30,335 bases of DNA from positions 2,836,356-2,866,690 of the forward strand of contig BFEA01000020.1 of the NCBI GenBank assembly GCA_003427395.1, in the 5' to 3' direction. A program made the translations under genes and the position numbers. This document shows, one piece after another, positions 18,674-26,450 of this stretch. The stretch's first letter is position 1. Each line of letters starts with the position of its first letter. This stretch comes from Chara braunii. Its lineage: Eukaryota > Streptophyta > Charophyceae > Charales > Characeae. The notes under the pieces are model-generated. The model searched no databases and had not been told where the DNA came from. It was given only the letters and a program-made list of their open reading frames with translations.

Positions 18674-18834
18674 TTAATTAAACCATCCATAGCTATGAAG
18701 TCCTTTCCCTATAACTCAACTCCAAGATAACAAACCTATATAACAAAGAATCCTAATAGGCCTATTAAAGCAACTTTACGACCTTTCCACCCTTTATTAA
18801 TACATCCATGTCAGAATCGTAATTAGTACGAGTA
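18674..18834 (-). pseudogene. ccsA: ccsA C-terminal fragment (plastid-derived)
   Basis: The minus strand encodes [32 protein letters not shown], a TAG where Trp is expected, VCYLGVEL, and after a one-base shift GLHSYGWFN with the natural stop at 18674-18676. This is the C-terminus of the plastid CcsA protein, which inserts haem into c-type cytochromes at the thylakoid; the HSYGWF end is diagnostic. It lies between mitochondrial fragments. Confidence 0.85.
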
Positions 18835-18852
18835 AGCTTCACACCTCACGGT

Positions 18853-19012
18853 GTAGCCTTTTTTTGGGCTTTCTTTCATTCAAGTCTGGCGCCTACCGTA
18901 GAAATTGGAGCTATTTGGCCTCCAAAAGGTATTGATGTGTTCGATCCTTGGGGAATCCCCTTTCTAAATACTCTTATTCTACTTTCATCTGGAGCTGCTG
19001 TAACTTGGGCTC
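18853..19012 (+). pseudogene. cox3: cox3 fragment fused in frame to atp6
   Basis: The plus strand reads [40 protein letters not shown] and [13 protein letters not shown], the same cox3 segment as at 18083-18376 and 20010-20252. After GGGCT at about 19012 the reading frame passes without a break into atp6. Confidence 0.9.
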
Positions 19013-19176
19013 GTATTGAACTAATTTCTTATTGTTTTTGGGCACCAAGTCTAGGAATACGTTTATTTGCCAATACGATGGTTGGTCATAATTTAGTGAA
19101 GATTTTAAGTGGTTTTGCTTGGACTATGTTGTCGATGGGTATGTTGACTACTAATGGACAAATTGAATATACATGA
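19013..19176 (+). pseudogene. atp6: atp6 fragment, mitochondrial, downstream part of a chimeric ORF
   Basis: It encodes [40 protein letters not shown] and [14 protein letters not shown] with TGA at 19174-19176. [19 protein letters not shown] is the signature of ATP synthase subunit a, including the functionally essential Arg of IRLFAN. It is joined in frame to cox3. The C-terminal tail after SMG is not recognised as atp6. Confidence 0.88.
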
Positions 19177-19797
19177 ATGTAACTTAGACGAGACTACTGC
19201 ATCCGTTTCAGAGACTGGACTGCTATGGGCCAGGAGATTCCGCTGCGACCTTCCATAGACTTCCCCGACCCCTTCCCGCCCCACCAGCTGGCGATGGTGG
19301 ATATGCAATGGTACGGTGCTCACTGATTGGACAGGAAGAGGAACCGGATAAGGCTGACTGCAGAGGCGGCCCTTGGAACCCAGGGTAATCAATGCTGGCG
19401 GAAACTCAGGTTTTATTAAAAAAAGTGCTACAGGATGTATAAATGGGACGCTGGACCCAGTTTCCAGCGGTGGGAAGCGACATTTCAGACTGGGTGGGGG
19501 AAGGGAGGAACTAGAGAGTTACAGTAGGTATCCGGCGCCGGTTTCAAGGTGTAGAGGTTCCCCCCCTCCCCTACCTCCTGCTCAGTCAATCCCCTGGATG
19601 CCAGGGTAATCAATGCTGGCAGGACTCTTCCACAATGTTTCTGACTCTGACATGCTGCAAATTCAATCTGTATATGGGACGCTGGGCCCGTTTCCCAGCA
19701 GGTGATGCTCCCCCACCAATAGATGGAGCCTCTCCCCAGGTGTTAGTGGTGTCTGCTCTTAACAGCACCTCTAACACTGGCAGGGGTGTGTTTGTCA
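19177..19797. other. Non-organellar-looking segment with a degenerate direct repeat
   Basis: The stretch is GC-richer than its neighbours. CAGGGTAATCAATGCTGGC occurs at 19381-19399 and 19602-19620, and both copies are followed within about 80 bp by a GGGACGCTGG motif and a TTTCCAGC/TTTCCCAGC motif, so a larger diverged repeat of 100-130 bp is likely. No coding sequence was recognised. It may be a small transposon fragment inside the organellar block. Confidence 0.45.
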
Positions 19798-20009
19798 AAA
19801 ACAAAATAAAAAATAATAATAATAATAATAATGATAATAGAATACATCTAAAAAATATATAATAAATAATATGGGATATAAGGGAATATAAACATAATAT
19901 AATATAAAGAAACAAATAATAAATAAAAAGTGATAGATACAATATATAATTAATTTCTAATTGATATATTTTAATCTATATTTTATATAGAATAGACAAT
20001 AAATATATA
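19798..20009. other. AT-rich spacer with AAT microsatellite
   Basis: It consists almost entirely of A and T, with an (AAT)n run at about 19811-19834. It leads directly into the cox3 copy at 20010. It is probably organellar spacer; no gene was seen. Confidence 0.5.
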
Positions 20010-20252
20010 ATAGTTTTTTTTGGACCTTCTTTCATTCAAGTATGGCGCCTACCATAAAAATTGGAGCTATTTGGCCTCCAAAAGGTATTGATGTGTTAGA
20101 TCCTTGGGGAATCCCCTTTCTAAATACTCTTATTCTACTTTCATCTGGAGCTGCTGTAACTTGGGCTCATCATGCTATATTAGTTGGCTTAAAACAACAA
20201 GCCCTTTATGGCATATTAGCCACTATTCTTCTAGTGTTCTTTCTAAATCAAT
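20010..20252 (+). pseudogene. cox3: cox3 fragment, longest copy, mitochondrial
   Basis: It encodes [60 protein letters not shown] and [10 protein letters not shown] before TAG. It extends further downstream than the other copies (after WAHHAI). Upstream the sequence is TTTTTTGGACCTTCTTTCATT, a damaged version of the FFWAFFH codons. It is the fourth occurrence of this cox3 segment in the block, counting the tandem pair as two. Confidence 0.9.
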
Positions 20253-20514
20253 AGTAGCGATTTCATTTCGTAATCCGTACAGATATGGCTGAATTAGACA
20301 TTCAATTGAATGAGGTATGCAAAGCTTCTCAAAACAAAATACAAACTTTGATTCAAGCGCATAAAACAAAATTATCGTACTTTTGTAGTGATTTCATAAT
20401 TGAACAAGTCCGAGTCTATTATGTTCGATATGAGAGAGATTGGATTCTCGGTGTGAATGGACCTTATTGTTTGGCTAAACAAATTTGTAACTTGGTACAT
20501 GATATGATTCACAA
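20253..20514 (+). other. Unidentified organellar ORF segment upstream of ccmF
   Basis: An open frame from about 20285 reads MAELDIQLNEVCKASQNKIQ, LIQAHKTKLSYF and EQVRVYYVRYERDWILGVNG and runs in frame into ccmF-like sequence. I do not recognise the first 75 residues. Base composition is like mitochondrial DNA. It may be an intron ORF remnant or part of another organellar gene. Confidence 0.35.
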
Positions 20515-20664
20515 ATGGATTGCTTTATTTTTCTATGTTTTTCTATGTTTAACCTCCAATCCTTTTCTTCGAATTTCCTTTTTAAGCACTGATTTGGGAA
20601 AAGAATTCAACCTTGTACTACAAGACCCCGTATTGGCTATACATCCTCCTTGTATTAATCGATT
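20515..20664 (+). pseudogene. ccmF: ccmF fragment (cytochrome c maturation), mitochondrial
   Basis: The same open frame continues as FFYVFLCLTSNPFLRISFL, STDLGKEFNLVLQDPVLAIH and PPCI. LQDPVLAIHPPC is the conserved WWD-family core of CcmF, a haem lyase of the mitochondrial inner membrane that attaches haem to cytochrome c. Similarity ends after HPPCI; the following INRLYFIYLLSF belongs to other sequence. Only about 50 residues are present. Confidence 0.75.
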
Positions 20665-20719
20665 GTATTTTATTTACTTATTGAGTTTTCTATTTATTCA
20701 TCTCAAAAGAGACGTAAGA

Positions 20720-20930
20720 ACCAACTAAAAACTTGTTGAAACCACCCAAAAAAAGCAAACACGCGTGGACTCACTAAAGTCAGGCCTTCGGCTTCGCCCA
20801 CTTAGTGTCCTGAGGTTGCCTGGAAGTCCACGGGGGAAACTGTTCACTTGATCCAGTGAAACCCCGCCAAATAGGTAAGAGAACTTAAAGCAAGTAGAGT
20901 TAGTGAGCCGTGTAATGGGCAACTATTACT
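20720..20930 (+). ncRNA. Group II intron 3' remnant, cut inside domain V
   Basis: GAGCCGTGTAATGGGCAACT at 20905-20924, followed by ATTAC, matches the first strand and hairpin of a group II domain V (GTAATGG, GCAA tetraloop, CTATTAC). The closing strand (expected about GTACGGTTC) is absent; TTTGAACAGG follows. The upstream sequence has the A/G-rich, stem-rich look of domains III-IV (GGGGGAAACTGTTCACTTGA). Typical of mitochondrial introns. The host gene is unknown. Confidence 0.55.
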
Positions 20931-21014
20931 TTGAACAGGAATATATGGCAAGATAATTCGAAGAAACTTTTTGAGTTCTTCTGTTCCGAACCAGAGTCGG
21001 TAATATATTTGTCC

Positions 21015-21220
21015 TTATTATTATTATTGGAAGAAGAAAAAGATTGGCGAAGTGAAGGGGGATTTGTCACTGGTCTTGCTGGTGTACATCTTTTTTTTTT
21101 TTTTTTTTTTTTTCTTCTTCTGGTCTCTATCTCTTTGCAAGTGCTTTCATTTCTTTCGCAATTGAATGGTATTGTCTTTCATTGTGAATTTGCACTTTGG
21201 GGATGACCACGATCGTAACA
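21015..21220 (+). repeat. 5' LTR of element C, second part
   Basis: It resumes at TTATTATTATTATTGGAAGA and matches the 3' LTR end: GATTGGCGAAGTGAAG, TTGCTGGTGTACATC, GTCTCTATCTCTTTGCAAGT, and TTCATTGTGAATTTGCACTT up to CGTAACA. A run of 23 T (21091-21113) stands where the 3' LTR has (TTC)n. It also lacks about 18 bp of the GGAGGAGGAAGGTGGC stretch. Confidence 0.88.
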
Positions 21221-21222
21221 AT

Positions 21223-21240
21223 TGGTATAGGAGCGGACTT
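21223..21240 (+). promoter_or_regulatory. Primer binding site of element C
   Basis: TGGTATAGGAGCGGACTT starts 2 bases after the LTR end and resembles the initiator Met tRNA complement TGGTATCAGAGC. The first six bases match exactly; the rest is degenerate. Confidence 0.65.
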
Positions 21241-22597
21241 ACTTGTTGGCGAGACGTGTTAATCTTGGATTAGGGTTGGAAGTTAGGGTTAAGAGGGGCA
21301 GTGACGTATGTGGATACTGCCCCCACCTGGTTAGGTCATGTAGGGTCGACATCAGACTTGACCAGGTTGCTTGTGTGATTGAATGGGGTGGCGAGACACA
21401 AAGGAGGCTGATTGGAGTAAGCGAGAGGGAGTAGCGAGTGAGAGGTACTCGCGCCTGGAATCTGCACTTCAAGAAGACATTCAGTGACTTATGGGCTTCC
21501 CCTCAAGAGGAAGACTTGATCGGAGGCTGCCATATCTGCATCGAAGAGCTGCAAGTTGCTACTTCGGTCTTCAGACATCGACGGAGGATCCAACGTTGTA
21601 CCAGGGGTGTAGGGAGGCCCTCTTAGTCATGCTAGGACACTTCGTGTGGTGGTAGCTAGGGGTCAGGAGGACCTATGAGAGAGGGGGGCGAGTCGTTATC
21701 CATCTTTGGAGGCCGGGCCTCACAGGTAAGTGTCGTGTGACCTGGTTATGTCCGTGGGAGGTTGATTGGTGCTTCATGGCCTGTTGGGGTGTGCTGGGCT
21801 CTCTTCCTCTTCTCTGCGGTCTTGGCTATGTGTGTGAGCATGTGGATTGCTTTCTGACCTGATGGATGGATGGATGATGTATCTTGTTCTCAATGACATA
21901 TCTTTCTACGGTGCATCGTCTTTTCACTTCTGAATGACTGTAGGGGTAAGTTCTTGCTGAAAGTAGCAGTCTTTTACCTGTTTGTCTATCTCCAGTCCAG
22001 ATTCTTGTTGTCTCTCAGCTGAACGGAATACTCGTAAACATCTTTTCCTTTTCAGTACAGTAGAGGCAGTTTGGGACTCACTTGGTACACCTATCTCATT
22101 GGTCCTGGTCCACGACCTACTTGGGACCTTCGGGACTCAGTGGGACCAGGCCAGATGGGACAGGACCTTTAAAGACCCAAATTTGTTGCCGTCAACGCAT
22201 CTCTTTGCCGTGCTGAATTTGGAGGGACACACGACTAGTAAGGACATTCCTTTCAAGGGGATCTTGACTGGTCTTACTGCATGCTCTCACATACTGCCCC
22301 GCGTCTGGCTCGGCGACCGCCTGCACCCCTTGAAATCTCCATTGCTGCAGTTAGTTTTCTTCGGCTAGCTTATTGTGGTACATGTTCCTTGTCAGATTAG
22401 ACAAGAGGGGATCTCCGACTAATCTGATCGGGCCGTTCGTTAAGTCAGTCCTCTCTTTTATTTGTTTTTGTTTAATTATTTTTTTTTTCCTGCTGCGTGA
22501 ATGTTATTCTCTAAGTCCAAATGAATTGCCGCTCCGGCTAGGAGTTCTACCTTCTGCTCTTTGTGATTTATCTGTTTTTCTTTTATCTGAACTACCT
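21241..22597 (+). other. Untranslated leader of element C
   Basis: It covers about 1.36 kb between the primer site and gag. Plus-strand ORFs at 21438-21626 and 21982-22368 are not recognised and lack protein-family features, so I leave them uncalled. A GGGAC-rich stretch (22070-22165) is present. The leader length is similar to that of element B. Confidence 0.55.
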
Positions 22598-24418
22598 ATG
22601 TCTAACATTGAGACGCGTGCACAAAAAGCAGAAAGAGAGAGAAGGGAGAGTGAACGTATTCTTTTTGAGAGTGTGAGGAGGGGTAAGAGGAGTGTTCGTC
22701 CAAACGTAAGCGAAGTGCGGACCCCTCTTGAGAGATCTACTGACACCCTATCCTCCGGCATGTTAGACATCACATTCGAGCAATGGAAGGCCACGCTGGA
22801 CGCAGCGACCGAGAGCCAGAAACCTTTCTTTCAGAAACTTTATGAGGACGCAATGCACAGAGAGAGGGAGGCAGAGGCAGCAGCCAAAACCACAAGTATT
22901 GTTACACAAGTGGCCGTCCTCGAGGTTCCAGAATCTAGTGATGACCGGTTTTGAGATAAGCTAGCTGCTGTCGTAGCAGCCTTGGTTCAACTGCGGACCT
23001 TGGAAGATCTTGAGTCCCGCGTGGACAGCTCTAGAGCAGCGGAACCAAGAGCTGCAGGCTGAGATAGTCAGCCTCAAACAGTCCGAACGGTCTGCCCCCC
23101 GTCCTCCTAATCCTCGACCTGGTGCAGTCCCAGTCTCCCACCCTAACACAGTCCTCATATCGAGAGCAAGTGGAACTGTGACGAGCGCAAAACCCGGTGC
23201 CAGCTCCTCGAGCGACATCGCCGGCAGCCTGCACTGGTCCTAGTCCCAAATACAAGAACATCAGCTCAAAACGCCGCAGTTCTTATTAGCGTACAATACA
23301 TTGGTCCCGTAGTGGACAAGAGGGCGGCGACAATGCCGTCCAAGTACGACGGGAAGGGGGACATCACCTCTTGGATCAGCTACATGCGCTCATACTTCGA
23401 GGTACTGCGAACACCGCAGGAAGACCGAAGCATGATCATGGGCACAAATACTGAGCCCGCCGTACGGAGTTTCATAGAACTCCAGACTGTTACTACAGGT
23501 TATGAGGGGATTGACCTGACTGAGTGGCTGAAAGTAACTCCTGAACATACCCTTGAGAGGCTCCTTGTCGCACAATATCAAGATAAGCACGCTGCGCTCA
23601 AGGCAAGGCTAAAGCTTGAGGCCCTCAAGGGCCAGAAGTGGAGGACTTCCATGCAGGCTTTGGAGCAGCACTTAAAGTCTGTTCACCACTCCAAACCTGG
23701 GATGGATCGACGTGTCTTGCATGGATGTAGTAAGGGGAGTGGCCCTTGAAGACTATGTCTCCCGGCTAGGACTCAAGGACCATACGACCTGGCGTGAGCT
23801 ACTGACGGATCTAGTCAACATAGAAGCCAAGGACCTCGCCAGGCGTGCGAAGACACCCGCTGCAGGTAGAACCTCACGACACAAGCGGTACCGAAGCAGC
23901 AACCAGCTTGCCCTGCATGAACATCGGGAGGCTGAGGTTCAATCCTATGCGGATGATCTGTCTCTAGATGTCGATCTAGAGCCGGACTCTGACGTGGGCT
24001 GTTCTACATCAGCCCTTGAATATGACATAAATACCGAAGAAAAATGCAATGCCTTTAAAAAGACTACTTCAAGCAAGGGGCCTAACCGTGGTCTAGGTAA
24101 GGGAACTATAGCACACCCCCCCAAGAATGCAAAGATCCCTTAGAAGTCGAAGGATGCTTCCACTAAGCCTTGGGAAGCCCTCCGCATTAGTAAAAAAGAA
24201 TGGGAGAGAAGATCCAAACTACATGTGCGCTTGCATTGTCAAAAGCCTGGGCACGCTGTGCAGGAATATTAGCGTCTGCAGGGAAACAGGCAAAGGGCGT
24301 AGAAGAGTCATCAACACTCTCTACAACAAGGGAAGTTGAACAATCAGCTGCAGGCCCCTCCAAGGAGCCTGAATCTGATCAACCGCCTGCTCTTGAAGCC
24401 CGAACTGATGCTTAAACC
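22598..24418 (+). pseudogene. gag of element C
   Basis: ATG 22598 starts MSNIETRAQKAERERRESER, a basic, charged N-terminus. A TGA at 22952-22954 (probably from TGG) interrupts it; the frame continues LAAVVAALVQLRTLEDLESR, then shifts to ALEQRNQELQAEIVSLKQ, a coiled coil. The capsid-like core follows from 23309: MPSKYDGKGDITSWISYMRS, GYEGIDLTEWLKV, and after another shift LEDYVSRLGLKDHTTWRELL. A zinc knuckle relic near 24225-24271 reads RLHCQKPGHAVQEY: the spacing of C-x2-C-x4-H-x4-C is kept, but the first Cys is Arg and the last is Tyr. The end is placed at the TAA near 24416. At least three frameshifts are present. Confidence 0.8.
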
Positions 24419-24422
24419 AAAG

Positions 24423-25190
24423 TGCTGCGATCCAAGTACTTTACACTGAGCCTTGGGAGGAGACTAAGGAAGTCAACTTCCACTCGCACCTGGAACATCA
24501 ACGTCGTTCAAGGGAGTGTGGAACTGATCTTCTTTAAGCTGCTCATTAACCGCCGATACATCCATGTGCTGATTGATAATGGCTCAACGACTAACTTTTT
24601 TTCTTCTAACGGGATTCGTCAGGCGGGCATGGGAATGAAGCAAGTGGAATTGCAGAACCCTTGTCAGACCCAGGTAGGCAACCAAGAGGTTGTCACCTCA
24701 ACACATGCTGTCAAAGGTGTGCGCGTCACTTTTGACAAGGATGGCACTGTCACACAAGCTGAACTTTTATGTCATGGACAACTGTCCTTTCGACGCAGTT
24801 ATTGGCTTGGGCTGGTTAGAGGCTCATTGTCCAAGGACCACGTGGGCAAATACTCAGTTCGTGGTGCGTGATGCCAAGGGGAACGAGCGTACCGTTGTAT
24901 TGGACGAGACGCGCGAGTCCCCTGTGACTCTTTTGAGTGCAATCAAATTCCGCAAATCAGTCAGCAGGCGCAAGGAAGCTGAGTATGTGCATGTAGCTCT
25001 TGTAAAGCCTCTCCATGTGCCCTCTACTTTTGTTCCATTTCCTACCTCGGAAAGTAATTCTACTTCTACTACCTCTACTTCTATTCCATCTACTTCCACT
25101 GTAAAGAATCATTCTACTTCTGATCCAAGTACTTCGAATTCGATTATAATGGTTGTAAATTCTCAATCTGATTTTCTCTCTCCTGATGAG
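24423..25190 (+). pseudogene. Aspartic protease region of element C pol
   Basis: Visible are ELIFFKLLINRRYIHVLIDN and GSTTNFFSSNGIRQAG: the catalytic Asp is kept, but the usual D-S/T-G is D-N-G. After a frameshift near 24770 the second half reads LNFYVMDNCPFDAVIGLGWL and EAHCPRTTWAN, where DAVIGLGWL is the conserved retropepsin C-terminal element. A Ser/Thr-rich linker (STSTTSTSIPSTSTVKNHST) follows, joining protease to RT. The reading frame of this second half is continuous into RT up to 25370. Confidence 0.82.
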
Positions 25191-26450
25191 GATGATCCTC
25201 CACCGGAAGTCCCAACAAACATTCGCTGTCAATTAGATCATTTTCCTGAAGTTTTGGTTGAACCTCGTGGAGTTCCAGAGCGTCCGATCAAACACAAGAT
25301 CGAGATAATAGAAGGGAGTGTTCCTCCAAAGGGTTGCGTCTACCGTATGGGACAAGGTGAGTTCAATTAATGACATGATTGATCGTGGAGGGATTAGGCC
25401 TAGTGAGTCTGAGTTCGGTGCACCTGTCCTGTTTGTGTCGGAGAAAGGAGGCAAACTCCGGATGTGTATTGAGTCTATTGACTATCGTGGCCTAAACCGT
25501 ATCACCCGAAAGAACGCTTACCCCTTGCCTCGCATAGATGATCTGCTAGATGTTGCAGGTGGGTGCAAGGTCTTCTCCAAGATCGACTTGAAGTTTGGCT
25601 ACCACCAGATTGAAGTTGATCCGAGCGACCAGCACAAAACTGCATTCAAAACACGCGATGGGCAGTATGAATTCATCGTTATGCCCTTCAGTCTTACGAA
25701 TGCACCAGCCACATTTCAGTGCCTCATGGACAAGGTTCTCCGCCATCAGCTCAACAGGTTTGTTGTTGTTTACCTCGACGACATCTTAATTTTCAGCAAG
25801 TCCATGGAAGAGCACGTCAAACACCTTGAGGATGTTTTGCAAGTCCTCAAAGAGGCACAACTGCACCTCAACTTAGAGAAATCTGAGTTTGGAAGGGACA
25901 GTGTCATCTATCTTGGGCACCGGTTGTCTGCAAACGGCCTTGAGCCGGAGGCAACCAAGGTTGAGGTCATACGAAAGTGGCCTAAGCTGGCGAACGTACG
26001 CGAACTGCGTTCTTTTCTTGGTTTAGCCTCGTATTACCGGAAGTTTGTGCCCAAATTTTCTATCATTGCTCACCCACTCTCGAGACTAACAAACAAAAAT
26101 GTTGCCTATGCGTGGTGTGAGAAATGCGAGACTGCGTTCCAAGCCTTGAAAGAGGCTTTGGTAAGTTACCCTGTGCTCCGTTGCGTATCCCAACCTTACG
26201 TTCGTGGTCACTACGGACGCGAGCCAGTATGGGATTGGTGTAGTGCTGCAACAAGATGATGGCGATGGCCTACGTCCGCTCAAATATTACAGCAAACTCA
26301 AATCATCAGACCTTGCAGTGGATTCAGACAAAATTTGAACTCTCTCCAACATTGACCCGCTGGTTGCATGACATTGATGTCTACAGCTTTGAATTGAAAC
26401 ACAAGAAAGGTTGCTATAACTGGGTTGCTGATGCGCTGTCTCGCCTTCCT
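25191..26450 (+). pseudogene. Reverse transcriptase and RNase H of element C pol
   Basis: RT starts with IRCQLDHFPEVLVEPRGVPE and HKIEIIEGSVPPKGCVYRMG. The frame is broken near 25365 and resumes as DMIDRGGIRPSESEFGAPVL, FVSEKGGKLRMCI, DLKFGYHQIEVDPSDQHKTA, MPFSLTNAPATFQ and the catalytic box VVYLDDILIFS (25766-25798), then YLGHRLSANG and FLGLASYYRKFVPKFS. RNase H starts FVVTTDASQYGIGVVLQQDD in another frame and shows an internal deletion of about 60 residues: KYYSKLN passes directly to SNHQTLQWIQTKFELSP. It ends VADALSRLPEF. Insertion of two or three residues is seen at MCIESIDYRG. Confidence 0.9.

Larger units (their letters stand above)
17715..21014. other. Organelle-derived mosaic inserted in the element C 5' LTR
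   Basis: This 3.3-kb block separates two halves of one LTR. Compared with the 3' LTR only about 7 bp (CTCATTG) are missing at the insertion site, as expected from end joining into a break. It contains mostly mitochondrial gene fragments in both orientations plus a piece of plastid ccsA and a non-organellar-looking stretch (19190-19797). All pieces are partial and most are frameshifted. Confidence 0.85.

Noticed and set aside
24854-25232. Arg- and Ser-rich minus-strand ORFs
   Set aside because: They are antisense shadows of the Ser/Thr-rich protease-RT linker.
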